DNA of 64,000 bases from Neolewinella lacunae (GTDB lineage: Bacteria; Bacteroidota; Bacteroidia; Chitinophagales; Saprospiraceae), in contig NZ_JACSIT010000078.1 of the NCBI RefSeq assembly GCF_014349155.1, positions 1 to 64,000 of the forward strand, in the 5' to 3' direction. Below, in pieces: positions 42,794 to 52,342 of this stretch. The notes under the pieces were generated by a model. That model did not search any database. It worked only from the letters and a program-made list of their open reading frames with translations, and was not told the DNA's origin. A program made the position numbers and the translations under genes. Numbering within the stretch: position 1 is the stretch's first letter; every line of letters starts with the position of its first letter.

Positions 42794-45700
42794 TTACTCG
42801 AGAATAACCCGGTGCGTCTCCGTACGATCACCTACCGTGAGGCGGAGGAAGTACACGCCCGCCGCCTGGGCGGAGGTGTTGAGGTTGATCACGCCGGTAC
42901 CCGGTGCGAGGAATTGCCGCGGGCCCACCGCATTGCCCCGCACGTCGTAAAGTTGGACGCTGGGGGCGAGCTCGGCGGTGGCTTCAGCGCTCATTTCGAC
43001 GTGGAGGTTGTTGTTCGTGGCCGGGTTAGGGAACACCCGACCGAGCGCGGTGGTCGCGCCTCCCAATTGCAGTTCCACTACGTTGGAGAGCATATCGCCG
43101 TGCACATCGTCCAGCATCCGGACCCGGTAGAAGGTGCGGCCCGCCAGCGGACTTACGTCGTCGTAACGGAACATGGCCATATCTCCACTGGTCACAAAAG
43201 CTGGTGCCGTCACATCCGCAATGGCGCGGAAAGTCTGGCCATCGGTGGAGCGTTCGAGCGCGAAGGTGTAGTCCGTGCCATCCGCAGGGACCATCCATTC
43301 CACGCTTACTTCCCGCGCCTGGAGGTTGTTGACCGAGCCGGATGCCGTCAGGTTTCCGCCGCAGCGCGTAGGATTGTTGAGCACGGAGACGTGGAAGACC
43401 TGGGTACTCGTACAACCATTGGCCGTTACGCTCAGGGTGGCGGAGAACGAACCGAAAGTTGACCAGGTAGTGGTGACGATCGGGGAGTTGCTCGTTTGGA
43501 CGGAAGAGTTGCCGGTAAAGGTCCAGCTGATCTGGGCGCCCGCTCCGGGGTTGGAAGCCTGGAAAGTCGCACTTTCGCCTACGCAAACGGAGCTGGGACC
43601 ACTAACCTGGGCTACCGCATCGTCGCCTACCTCAATGGTCAGCACGTTGCCTTCAATGAAGGGGCAGTTATTGCGACGTACACAGCGCACGAAGTAGGTG
43701 GTTTGATAAATTGGTCCTGGCGCGTAATTGGGAGTGTTCGAGTTGGGAACGGTTTGCCAGTAGGCAATGTCCTGCCCGGCACTCACGGTATTGAACATCC
43801 ACAGGTACTCAATTTCGCCGATGCCGCCGGAGGCTGGGACGATTTCCACCAACGGCTGGGGGACATTGCCCGGGCCGCAGAGTTCCTGGCTGGCGGCGAT
43901 GGTGCCGGGGTTGGAAACATTCTGGATACAGGGGCTGACGAAACCAGCGTCGATGGTGAAGTTCATCTCATCTGGCCCAACGGTGTAGAAGGGCGTCATG
44001 AGCGTCGTCGGGTTCATGTCACTATCCAGGGCATCGTTGCCGGCGTTTGGAGTGGTTGGGGAAAAATCAGCCGGTTGCTCGAAGGTGATCTTGTAGGTGC
44101 CGGGAGGAACGGAGAACATGTACATGCCCGCACCGTCGGTGGTGGTCATATCCATATAGGTTCCATCCTGGCTGGTTACGGTTACCTTCACACCGGAGAT
44201 ACCTGGTTCGCCGGGGTCCTGGACGCCGTTGGTGTTGTTGTCTTGCCAGACGAAGTCACCCAGCTTGGCATTACAGTCGTCAAAGATGACAATTTGGGTT
44301 TCCAGGATGGGAATACACTCTTCTGGGTCGTCGGGGGTAAATTCGGCGGTGAGGATGTTCGTACCCAGCGGCAGGTCGGCGGGGTTAATCTCCGTTACTT
44401 CCATGCCGTTGACGGTAAACACCACGGTGCCCGGCAGGGGCTGGCCATTGAGCAAGCCGAAGCCATCCAGCACTACAGGTTCGTCGAAGCGGCATAGCTC
44501 TTCCGGTGGCGCTTCCACGTAGCGGACGATGGGGTAGAAACACTGGTTGGCGATGGTGAGCTCGTAAACGCCGTTGGTGATGACGGAGAAATAGTTGAAA
44601 CTATCAACCAGGCGGAAGGAGATGCCGTAAACCGCCTTGGTGGAATCTCCTTCTACGAAGCGGAGGAAATCCAGCGTGGTACCAATGGGAACGGGAATCG
44701 GAGCAAGCGGCGGTTCGGGGCTATCGAGGGTAAACATATTGGCCCGTTCGATGATGGTCCAGGTTTGCCCGACGTTGGCCGTCACTTCGATGGCCTCGGA
44801 GAATTGCCCGTCGATATCGTTGGTATTGTTGTTCAGGCAGTTACAAGGGTCAGCGATGACTCCGCCGGGCTCGGCGAAGAAGCCGGCGTCTACCGTCATG
44901 TTGAATTCGCCGGGAGCCAGGGTGTAGTTCTGGGTCATGCCGCCCATCGCCGGGTCGCCGTCGCTGTCGGTGGCGTCATTGCCCGTGTTGGCCAGGGTTC
45001 GGATGCCACCCGGCGGTTCGGGGAAAAGCACGGAGTAGGTGCCGGGGTTAAGCCCCATGAAGGCATAAAAGCCGCTGCTGTCCGTCCGCGTGGAATCAAT
45101 GATGATGCCCGCCGCATTTTTAAGGTAAACGGGGTAGTCGAAGATGCCCGGTTCATTGGGGTCTTGTTGGCCGTTCACGTTGAAGTCTTCCCAAACGAAA
45201 TCGCCGAGGCCGGAGAGGGCGCGAAGCGTTGCGGAACAGGTTGTGGTACAGCCATTAGCATCGGTTACCGTGGCGGTGTACACCCCGGCGGCGAGGCCGG
45301 AGATGGTCTGGGTAGTCGCGCCATTGCTCCAGGCATAAGTGTACGGGATGGTGCCGCCGCTGGGGTCCACCCGCAGGCTGCCGTTGTTGCCTTCGGTGGC
45401 CTCCTGGAGGATAGTCACTGCACATTCCAACGCGGGCAGTTCGGTCAGGGTGATGCCAGAAGTCACGTCCTGGCAGCCATTGGCGTCAGTGACGGTCACG
45501 GAGTAACTACCCGCAGCGAGGCCGCTGACCATTGCGGTGGTCGCCCCGTTGCTCCAGAGATAAGTGTAGGGTGGCGTACCTCCGGTGACTAAAACGGTGA
45601 TTGTTCCGGTGGGGGTGCCTCCACAGGTAATGGTGGGGGCAGTTACGGAAACGCCAATATCGGTGGGTTCCGTCACCGTGAAGGAGGCCACAGCATCACA

Positions 45701-48433
45701 CGCGTTGCCGTCACTGACGGTAAGGGTGTAGTTGCCAGCCGCCAGTCCGGTCAGGTCCTGGGTCGTTGCGCCAGTACTCCACACGTAAGCGTAAGTTCCG
45801 GAACCACCGGCCACCGTAACGTCAATCGCACCGGTGTTGCCGCCGGCACAGCGCACGGGGGAGACGGTTCCGGTAATGGCAATACCCGGGTTGGAGGTCA
45901 CGGTGAACGACTGGGTCAGAAGACAAGCATTGGCATCGGTAATGGTCACAGTGTAGGTACCGTCCGTAAGGCCCGTCACATCCTGGGTCGTTGCCCCGGT
46001 GCTCCAGAGGTAGGTGTAGGGAGAGGTACCGCCAGTGACGGTGAGGTCAATCGATCCGGTAGCATCACCGGGGCAGGCCACGGAGGTGACTTGCCCGGTA
46101 GCCGCAAGCGGGGTGGGTTCCTGAACACTGACGCTCAGAGAGGCCCGGCAGCCGTTGGCATCGGTTACGGCAACGGTGTAAACGCCCGTGGTCAGGCCCG
46201 TTAAATCTTCGCCGGTGGCGCCGTTGCTCCATAGGTATGTGTAAGGTGCGGTCCCTCCGGTGACGCTGAGGTTGATGCCTCCATCGCTGCCCCCTGCGCA
46301 ATTTACGTTATCGGGGGTGGCGGTCAGGGCCAGGGCATTTGGCGATCGCACGACGAAACTGCGCGTAGCCTCACACTCATTGGCGTCGGTTACGGTTACG
46401 GTGTACGTTCCCGCCGCAAGGTTCATCAGGTCTTCAGTGGTAGCACCGTTGCTCCACGCGAATGATAGCGGAGCGGTTCCACCAGCTGCGGTGATGTCGA
46501 TGCTGCCCGTATTGTCTCCGAAGCAACGTGTGCTGTCGGCAAGACCAACGAGGGACAGGGCGGGGGGTTGGGTGACAGTGTAGGTTGCCACCAGCTGGCA
46601 GCCCCGCGCGTCGGTAACGGTAACGGTGTAGCTGCCCGCTACCAGGCCCTGGATGTTGCGGGTGGTGGCACCGTTTGTCCAGGCGTAGGTGTAGGCAGGG
46701 GTGCCTCCGGTAACGGTCAGGCTAATGGCTCCGGTAGCATCTCCCGCACAGGCTACGTTGGTAATTTGCGGGGTGATGGCCAGGGGAGTCGGTTGGGTAA
46801 CCACTACCGAGGTATTGGCCGTACAACCGTTGGCATCCGTAACGGTCACGCCGTAGGTTCCTGCCGTGAGGTTGCTCAGGTCTTGGGTCGTGGCGCCGTT
46901 GCTCCACAGGTAGGTATAGGCTGGGGTGCCGCCCGAAACGGAAACGTCAATGGAACCATTGTTTTCACCGGCGCAAACCACGTTGGTGGGCGTGGCGCTG
47001 ATGATCAGGCGGGAAGGTGCCGTAACCTGCACGCTGCCGCTGGCCTTACAGCCGTCTGCTTCGGTAACCGTCACGGAGTAAGTACCAACGGTAAGACCAG
47101 TAATGGTGGCAGTGGTGGCACCATTGCTCCATACGTAGGTGTAAGGCTCCGTGCCGCCGCTGGCCGTGGCCGTCGCAGTGCCATCGTTGCCGCCAAAACA
47201 AGAGACGGGCGTACTGGACAGAGAAACGGAGACGTCGACCACTTCCACAGTGGCCGTTGCTGTCCCCGTACATCCATTAACATCGGTGGCGGTTACGGTG
47301 TAGGTGCCCGCTCCCACGTTGGTAATGGTAGGAGTGGTCGCCCCGGTACTCCACTGGTAAGTGTATTGATTGACGGGACCACTCACCGGTGCTGCGCTCA
47401 ACGTGCCCCGGGTGTTCAATCCACAGAGCAGCTCGTCTCCGGTGATGGCTACCGCTACTTCGGGCGACTCCGTAACGAGGAAAGTACTGGTGCGGGTACA
47501 GCCATTGGCATCCGTCACGACGACGGAGTAAGTACCTGCGGGGAGTGGCCCAACGCCTTGGCCAGTAAATCCGCCGGGGCTCCACACGTAGGAATAAGGA
47601 GGCGTCCCTCCCATGGGGTTGATCCTCAGAAAAGCATCAGCCACGCCCGGGCAGACGCTGTTGTCCCCAAAAATATTACCGGTAATGGCTGGTGGCTCGC
47701 TGATGGATGTAGAGGCCGTGGCCGTACAGCCGCGCGCATCCGTCAGGGTAACCTGGTAGCCACCCGGAGCCAGTCCGGTAATGGTTTGGCCGGTTCGGCC
47801 ATTGGACCAGGCGTAGGTGTAAGGGGCGGTGCCTCCTACTGGGGTAGCGGTGATGGAGCCGTTGTCGGCGTCAAAACAGGTAGCGTTTACGCCTACCAAG
47901 GTCACCGTCGGTGGGTCCTCTTCGAGCGTAGTACAAGCTACGAAACCACACTGGTTGGCGTCAACTACCGTAACGCAGTAGGCCCCGGCGGGTACCAGTA
48001 CGGCGCGGGTATCTGCTCCGGTAGACCAGTTGTAGCGGTAGGGTACTACGCCTCCTTCGGGTTCGGCAGCAATCATGAAGGGCCCTTCACACTGGTTGGG
48101 AACCGAAATGGTGGCCGTCACCCGGGTGGGCTGGGTCAGGGTGATGCTGCCCGTACCCGTCATGCCGCCGGCATCGGTAACGGTAACGTTATAAGTACCT
48201 GCGTTAAGGTTGCGAATCGTTGCGGTGCTGCCGCCATTGCTCCATGCGTAGGTGTAAGGCGCAGTGCCATTGTCCACCTCGGCCGTGGCCGTGCCACTGG
48301 AAAGACCGAAGCAAGCGATGTTCTCTCCAGTAACCTCTACACTCAATTGAGCGAAGACAGCCATGGAAAGTAAGGAGAGAAAAACAGTAAGATAACCACG
48401 GGGATATCTGGTAGTGCGTAGAGATTTTGCCAT
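42794..48433 (-). CDS. Giant SprB-repeat adhesin with T9SS sorting domain
   Basis: 1879 residues from the ATG at 48433. Signal peptide to about residue 29 ('LSLLSMAVFAQ'). I count 14 consecutive SprB-type repeats of about 75 residues, with the core 'GGTxPYTYLWSNGATT' and 'AGTYxVTVTDANGC'. Then come two SdrD B-like domains ('LGDFVWEDFNVNGQQDPNEP', 'LGDFVWQDNNTNGVQDPGEP'), a PKD-like domain ('SFSATLSVTANGC') and a T9SS type A tail ('LGRVFPNPATNNNLHVEM'). Known: SprB is the mobile gliding adhesin of flavobacteria; this protein shares the repeat but is much shorter than the ~6,500-residue SprB. Likely a surface adhesin exported by T9SS. Codon repeats leave long antisense open frames that are not genes. 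Confidence 0.92.
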   Translation of the reverse strand: MAKSLRTTRYPRGYLTVFLSLLSMAVFAQLSVEVTGENIACFGLSSGTATAEVDNGTAPYTYAWSNGGSTATIRNLNAGTYNVTVTDAGGMTGTGSITLTQPTRVTATISVPNQCEGPFMIAAEPEGGVVPYRYNWSTGADTRAVLVPAGAYCVTVVDANQCGFVACTTLEEDPPTVTLVGVNATCFDADNGSITATPVGGTAPYTYAWSNGRTGQTITGLAPGGYQVTLTDARGCTATASTSISEPPAITGNIFGDNSVCPGVADAFLRINPMGGTPPYSYVWSPGGFTGQGVGPLPAGTYSVVVTDANGCTRTSTFLVTESPEVAVAITGDELLCGLNTRGTLSAAPVSGPVNQYTYQWSTGATTPTITNVGAGTYTVTATDVNGCTGTATATVEVVDVSVSLSSTPVSCFGGNDGTATATASGGTEPYTYVWSNGATTATITGLTVGTYSVTVTEADGCKASGSVQVTAPSRLIISATPTNVVCAGENNGSIDVSVSGGTPAYTYLWSNGATTQDLSNLTAGTYGVTVTDANGCTANTSVVVTQPTPLAITPQITNVACAGDATGAISLTVTGGTPAYTYAWTNGATTRNIQGLVAGSYTVTVTDARGCQLVATYTVTQPPALSLVGLADSTRCFGDNTGSIDITAAGGTAPLSFAWSNGATTEDLMNLAAGTYTVTVTDANECEATRSFVVRSPNALALTATPDNVNCAGGSDGGINLSVTGGTAPYTYLWSNGATGEDLTGLTTGVYTVAVTDANGCRASLSVSVQEPTPLAATGQVTSVACPGDATGSIDLTVTGGTSPYTYLWSTGATTQDVTGLTDGTYTVTITDANACLLTQSFTVTSNPGIAITGTVSPVRCAGGNTGAIDVTVAGGSGTYAYVWSTGATTQDLTGLAAGNYTLTVSDGNACDAVASFTVTEPTDIGVSVTAPTITCGGTPTGTITVLVTGGTPPYTYLWSNGATTAMVSGLAAGSYSVTVTDANGCQDVTSGITLTELPALECAVTILQEATEGNNGSLRVDPSGGTIPYTYAWSNGATTQTISGLAAGVYTATVTDANGCTTTCSATLRALSGLGDFVWEDFNVNGQQDPNEPGIFDYPVYLKNAAGIIIDSTRTDSSGFYAFMGLNPGTYSVLFPEPPGGIRTLANTGNDATDSDGDPAMGGMTQNYTLAPGEFNMTVDAGFFAEPGGVIADPCNCLNNNTNDIDGQFSEAIEVTANVGQTWTIIERANMFTLDSPEPPLAPIPVPIGTTLDFLRFVEGDSTKAVYGISFRLVDSFNYFSVITNGVYELTIANQCFYPIVRYVEAPPEELCRFDEPVVLDGFGLLNGQPLPGTVVFTVNGMEVTEINPADLPLGTNILTAEFTPDDPEECIPILETQIVIFDDCNAKLGDFVWQDNNTNGVQDPGEPGISGVKVTVTSQDGTYMDMTTTDGAGMYMFSVPPGTYKITFEQPADFSPTTPNAGNDALDSDMNPTTLMTPFYTVGPDEMNFTIDAGFVSPCIQNVSNPGTIAASQELCGPGNVPQPLVEIVPASGGIGEIEYLWMFNTVSAGQDIAYWQTVPNSNTPNYAPGPIYQTTYFVRCVRRNNCPFIEGNVLTIEVGDDAVAQVSGPSSVCVGESATFQASNPGAGAQISWTFTGNSSVQTSNSPIVTTTWSTFGSFSATLSVTANGCTSTQVFHVSVLNNPTRCGGNLTASGSVNNLQAREVSVEWMVPADGTDYTFALERSTDGQTFRAIADVTAPAFVTSGDMAMFRYDDVSPLAGRTFYRVRMLDDVHGDMLSNVVELQLGGATTALGRVFPNPATNNNLHVEMSAEATAELAPSVQLYDVRGNAVGPRQFLAPGTGVINLNTSAQAAGVYFLRLTVGDRTETHRVILE

Positions 48434-48709
48434 AGTGGAATTATGATTAGAATAGCTGGATTGGGATAATGACACCCCAAAGACTGGGGAGTAAACTTAA
48501 ATCGGTCTAACAGTAGTCCTGCAAGACCATACCGCGCAAGGGCCGCTACTGGCCACCACCTCGGTCAATTCGTTTTTTCGTCAATAACCTCTTAAAGCTC
48601 TTCTTTCGACGTCACTAAGACGCTCTACCACTGCAAGGTAACACATTTTACATCTTCCACACAAATCGAAAATTTACTCCTATGTTCACCTGCTTACCTA
48701 AAAAAGAAA

Positions 48710-48744
48710 GGGCCACATCTGGCTGCTTTAGCCTGATGTGACCC
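48710..48744 (-). terminator. Terminator-like hairpin in long gene-free region
   Basis: 15-bp near-perfect stem (48710-48724 with 48730-48744), followed on the minus strand by TTTCTTTTTT. No gene ends here, so it may close an unannotated short transcript or read-through from the peroxidase operon. Confidence 0.65.
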
Positions 48745-48840
48745 GTTCGACAAATCGTAATCTCATGAAAATATTGCGAAAGGTGGGGTTGAAGCCCCTA
48801 TAATCTCTGCGTTTGTGGTCAAAACGAGGGGAGAAAACTT

Positions 48841-48885
48841 AGGTAGTAAGTTGGACTTTCTTGTATCCAGGCCAACTTACTACCT
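48841..48885 (-). terminator. Second hairpin in the same gap
   Basis: Perfect 14-bp stem AGGTAGTAAGTTGG/CCAACTTACTACCT with a 17-base loop; on the minus strand TTTT follows after AAG. It lies about 310 bp past the last peroxidase gene. The rest of 48434-49192 is A+T-rich and shows no coding frame I can support. Confidence 0.55.
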
Positions 48886-49192
48886 TAGGCGAATCTCTGT
48901 GTAATTTTCCAATGACCACCGCGTTCGGCGGTCGTTGCTTTCGTTTGACAGTACAATAATCGCACCTCATCACCCCAGGCACAAAGACATATTTGCCCAA
49001 TTGTGAATCCGAAAACAAAGCAAAAACATTCAAAACCCCTGAATTACAGGCATTTGCAAAACGCAAAGTGAAAAAAAATTAGCCTTCCCCCCTGCCTTCG
49101 GCGGCCAAATAATTTGCATTTTTTTTCGATCTGCCCCCAATTTTTCTGCTTTCCGTGCGCGCAGGTTCTGAATGGTGCGAAATTTGGGACGC

Positions 49193-50317
49193 CTAAAAAG
49201 GGCTGGAAAAACGGGGATCAGTAGGCAAACTTTCGTCCGTCAAACTGCGCAGGAAGGCGAGCAGCGCCGTCTTCTGCCGCTCGCTCAGCGGAAAGCCGGT
49301 GATGTTGGGGTCCTCGTTCTCCACCCCGTGGCCTCCACTGGCGTAATGGTCCAGGACTTCTTCCAGGGTATTGAAGCGCCCGTCGTGCATGTACGGTGCC
49401 GTCAGGGCAATGTTGCGCAGGGTGGGGGTACGAAACTTCCCATTGTCGAAGCGGCTTCCGCTCACGGCACCGAAGCCGATGTCCTCAAAGTCTTCTAAGC
49501 TGCTCACGTTGTCCAGCCCGTTGTTCCGAAAGCGGTTGTCCCCAAAAGTCGGGGCGTTGTGACAATGACCACAGCCGGGGTGCAAGGCACCTACCGGCAC
49601 GTCCTCAATAAAAAACAGGCTATCCGCCCCCAACTGCTCTTCTTCCGTAAAAAACTCGGTGTTGCGGTACACCACCCGGTCGAAATGGCTGTCGGCGGCA
49701 ATGATCGTCATCTCAAACTGCGCAATGGCCTTCACGGCCAACTCCTGGGTGATCTCGCTCGTCCGGCCAATCCCAAAAGCGGCCCGGAAACGCTGGGGGT
49801 AATCCCGGCTGCGGCGGAGACGGATCAGTACGGCTTCCCAGTCCTCGTCCATTTCCAGCATGTCTTCCACGGGGTGCACGGCCTGTTCCCACAGTTTTCC
49901 ATCGCGGCCATCCCAGTTGAATCCATTGGGGTTAAAGGCCATGTTGACAATTGACATGGCGCTACGCCGCCCGGTCCGTCCACTAACCCCTACCGCCTTG
50001 GGCAATCCATCGGTGAAGGCCAGTTCCTGCTTGTGGCAATCGGCACAGGAGAAAGCGCTGTCTCGCCCCATGATCCGGTCGTAGAAAAGCCGCCGCCCCA
50101 GTTCGATGCCTTCCACCGTCAATGGGTTGGTTTCGTCCACGATGGGCCGGGGCAGGTAGCTGGGAACCTCCAGGGTGTAGGCCGTAGGATTCGCCGGCCC
50201 GGTGATGGGTGCGTCGGTTTCTTCCTCCGGGCAATTTTCGCAAATAGGAGCATCCGGCTCACAACTGGCGGCCAGAAACAGGGTAAAAAGACCACAAAGC
50301 AGCAAAAAACGGGGCAT
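49193..50317 (-). CDS. Di-haem cytochrome c peroxidase/MauG-family lipoprotein (copy A)
   Basis: 374 residues with lipoprotein signal (MPRFLLLCGLFTLFLAASC). Two c-type haem sites: 'CADCH' at residues 91-95 and 'CGHCH' near 245. Other family landmarks: 'TVEGIELGRRLFYD', 'RRSAMSIVNMAFN', 'FRTPTLRNIALTAPYMHDG'. Such enzymes reduce peroxide or, in the MauG/MbnH branch, oxidise aromatic residues of a partner protein. Last gene of a three-gene set, 9 bp after copy B, downstream of an MbnP-like gene. The partner suggests the MbnH branch. Confidence 0.92.
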   Translation of the reverse strand: MPRFLLLCGLFTLFLAASCEPDAPICENCPEEETDAPITGPANPTAYTLEVPSYLPRPIVDETNPLTVEGIELGRRLFYDRIMGRDSAFSCADCHKQELAFTDGLPKAVGVSGRTGRRSAMSIVNMAFNPNGFNWDGRDGKLWEQAVHPVEDMLEMDEDWEAVLIRLRRSRDYPQRFRAAFGIGRTSEITQELAVKAIAQFEMTIIAADSHFDRVVYRNTEFFTEEEQLGADSLFFIEDVPVGALHPGCGHCHNAPTFGDNRFRNNGLDNVSSLEDFEDIGFGAVSGSRFDNGKFRTPTLRNIALTAPYMHDGRFNTLEEVLDHYASGGHGVENEDPNITGFPLSERQKTALLAFLRSLTDESLPTDPRFSSPF

Positions 50318-50326
50318 AGCAGAGAT

Positions 50327-51394
50327 TTAACGCAGCAGCATTATTGATTGGGTAACAAACGAGCTATCCGTAAGGGTTTGCAAAAAGGCTACCAAAGCTG
50401 TCGCCTGCACGCTGTCCAGCCCCAGTGGGAAAACGTTGGCACTTTTGTTTTCCGCGTATTCCCCTCCTCCGTTGTAATGAGCCACCACTTCTTCCAGCGT
50501 AGCCATGCGGCCGTCGTGCATGTAAGGAGCCGTCAGCGCTACGTTGCGCAATCCAGGTGCCCGAAAAAGCCCCAGTTCCGCCTTGCTACCCGTAATGCCT
50601 CCCCTCCCCGGGTCCCCAAAGTCTTCCAGGTGGGCGGCGGCATCCAGGCCATTATTGAAAAAACGTTGGTTCGTAAAGTGCGGCGGGGTGTGGCAGTGGG
50701 CGCACTCCCCCGTCGGCAGGCCCGCGTAGGGTCCCTCCGGGTCATCGGCAAAGTCGAAGAAAATGGCTTCCCCCAGCGCCTCGGCGGTGCTGAAGACCGC
50801 CTCCCCCCGCTGCACCCGGTCGTATTTACTATCGGAAGAAACCAAGGTGCGCTGAAACTGCGCCAAGGCTTTGCCGACGTGGCTGGCCTCCAATTGATCG
50901 GGGGAACCAAGTCCAAATGCGCTGCGAAAACGAGGCCAGTAATCGGGGTGGCGCCGCAATTTTCCGAGCACCGTGGCCCAGTCGCCGCCCATTTCGTGCG
51001 GCTCCGCAATGGGGTGGAGCGCCTGGGCTTCCAGGCCCACCGCCCGGCCATCCCAAAAAAGGTGCTGGTGCAGGTAGCCGACGTTGGCCAGGCCCGGCGT
51101 ATTGCGCCGGCCCAGCCGGCCGCCAATACCGCGGCTCAGCGGAAGGCCGTCGCTGAAGGCCAGTTCCGGGCGGTGGCAGGTGCCGCAACTGATGGTGGAA
51201 TCAGCAGAAAGCAATGGATCGAAAAAGAGGTCGCGGCCCAGGGCCACCCCCTCCAGGGTCGCAGGGTTATCGGCGGGCACCAACATATCCGCAAAGGCCT
51301 CCAGGTGCTCCCGTTTGGCCGTCAGCGCCACCTCTCCCCCGTCGCACGCAAGGGTGCCTAGCAGGAGGAATGCGCCGGCCAGTCCGCTGATCAT
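50327..51394 (-). CDS. Di-haem cytochrome c peroxidase/MauG-family lipoprotein (copy B)
   Basis: 355 residues from the ATG at 51394 (MISGLAGAFLLLGTLAC), which avoids overlap with the upstream gene. Haem sites 'CGTCH' and 'CAHCH'; 'GVALGRDLFFDPLLSAD', 'RRNTPGLANVGYL', 'FRAPGLRNVALTAPYMHDGR'. It is a paralogue of copy A but clearly distinct in sequence. It starts 19 bp after the MbnP-like gene and ends 9 bp before copy A, so the three are one operon. Confidence 0.92.
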   Translation of the reverse strand: MISGLAGAFLLLGTLACDGGEVALTAKREHLEAFADMLVPADNPATLEGVALGRDLFFDPLLSADSTISCGTCHRPELAFSDGLPLSRGIGGRLGRRNTPGLANVGYLHQHLFWDGRAVGLEAQALHPIAEPHEMGGDWATVLGKLRRHPDYWPRFRSAFGLGSPDQLEASHVGKALAQFQRTLVSSDSKYDRVQRGEAVFSTAEALGEAIFFDFADDPEGPYAGLPTGECAHCHTPPHFTNQRFFNNGLDAAAHLEDFGDPGRGGITGSKAELGLFRAPGLRNVALTAPYMHDGRMATLEEVVAHYNGGGEYAENKSANVFPLGLDSVQATALVAFLQTLTDSSFVTQSIMLLR

Positions 51395-51413
51395 TCTCCG
51401 CAGCGCTTGCAAG

Positions 51414-52172
51414 CTAGCGGGTTTCGAGACTGAATTGGTCCGCCAGACGATTCCAAAGGTCGGTCGCAATCGCTTGGTTGCCCCCGTGGATGCGTTGTTG
51501 GTCGGGGTTAGCAATGTCGAAACTATCCGTATCATCGGCCAGGGCCTTCAGAACGTCCGCCACGATGGTAAAATCAGGATCCTGGGTACCGTCGAGGGTG
51601 AAGGTCCGGTTAAACGTCACCGTTGTGTAGAGCGCGTCACTGCCCAGGTGGTAGGTCAGGGGGGTATCGAAGGTTCCGTCGTTTTCCAAGTCGGCGTTGG
51701 CCTCGATTTTGGCAAAGACGTAGCGCGTGCTGGGCCCCCAAAACTCGTTTTCGTTCAAGACAAAATCGGCCGCAAAGTTGCTGGGGTCCTGGGCGTTCAG
51801 GTCGGGGCTTACGCCTACCCCAAAACGCAGCCCTACGTAGTCACCGATGGGAGCCTGGAAGGTCCGCGTGGTCGTCGCCGCTTCGGTGGCCGACATCCAG
51901 CGGATCAGCTCAATGTCCGAAAGCTGGACGGGGTCGCCGCCGCCAGCGGGCAGCAACTCCAGGTCAGAAACGTAGTACTGGAAGAGTTGAATTTTCAGGT
52001 CCGCTCCCGTCGGATAAGCATAATCCGCACTTTGGATGGCCAGCGGAGTCCCCCCGAATTCCGCCCGGAAGGAGATGGGGAAGTCTACTTCCTGGGTGCT
52101 CAGGACGTCGTCATCGTCGCAGCCGAGGGCAAAGAGCAAAATAAAAAGGGGGAGGTAAAGCGCGTACTTCAT
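51414..52172 (-). CDS. MbnP-family lipoprotein (copper-binding candidate)
   Basis: 252 residues with lipoprotein signal MKYALYLPLFILLFALGC. Seen: 'PISFRAEFGGTPLAIQSADY', 'LKIQLFQYYVSDLELL', 'GDYVGLRFGVGVSPDLNAQD', 'EFWGPSTRYVFAKIEANADL', 'YHLGSDALYTTVTFN', all typical of the MbnP family. Known: in methanotrophs MbnP is modified at a Trp by the di-haem enzyme MbnH, creating a copper site. Here the gene leads an operon with two di-haem peroxidases, which supports the same chemistry. The methanobactin genes themselves are absent. Confidence 0.85.
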   Translation of the reverse strand: MKYALYLPLFILLFALGCDDDDVLSTQEVDFPISFRAEFGGTPLAIQSADYAYPTGADLKIQLFQYYVSDLELLPAGGGDPVQLSDIELIRWMSATEAATTTRTFQAPIGDYVGLRFGVGVSPDLNAQDPSNFAADFVLNENEFWGPSTRYVFAKIEANADLENDGTFDTPLTYHLGSDALYTTVTFNRTFTLDGTQDPDFTIVADVLKALADDTDSFDIANPDQQRIHGGNQAIATDLWNRLADQFSLETR

Positions 52173-52186
52173 AAGGCATTTAATTT

Positions 52187-52205
52187 GGGCGCGGAGCGCA
52201 GGTGC
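52187..52205 (-). repeat. 18-bp dispersed repeat, diverged copy with one extra base
   Basis: Plus strand GGGCGCGGAGCGCAGGTGC, 15 bp before the MbnP-like ATG. The right side continues GCAGGTGCCGGGAACG, shared with the copy at 58158, so the repeat unit may be longer than 18 bp. Confidence 0.65.
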
Positions 52206-52342
52206 CGGGAACGGGACAAGAGGCAGTGGCCGTCAAGCTCGCCAGCAATTCTTGTATAAAAGTAACGCCGACCCGTAAACTAAAGATGCATAAACACCCG
52301 AGTAAGCTGGCTTCCCGACAAATTTTCCATGCCCCAGTTCCT

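Noticed and set aside
46568-48373. 601-codon plus-strand frame opposite the SprB repeats
   Set aside because: Arises from the codon repeats of the real gene; no start context or domain.
48839-49066. 75-codon minus-strand frame
   Set aside because: Runs through the hairpin and A+T-rich intergenic DNA; no conserved feature.
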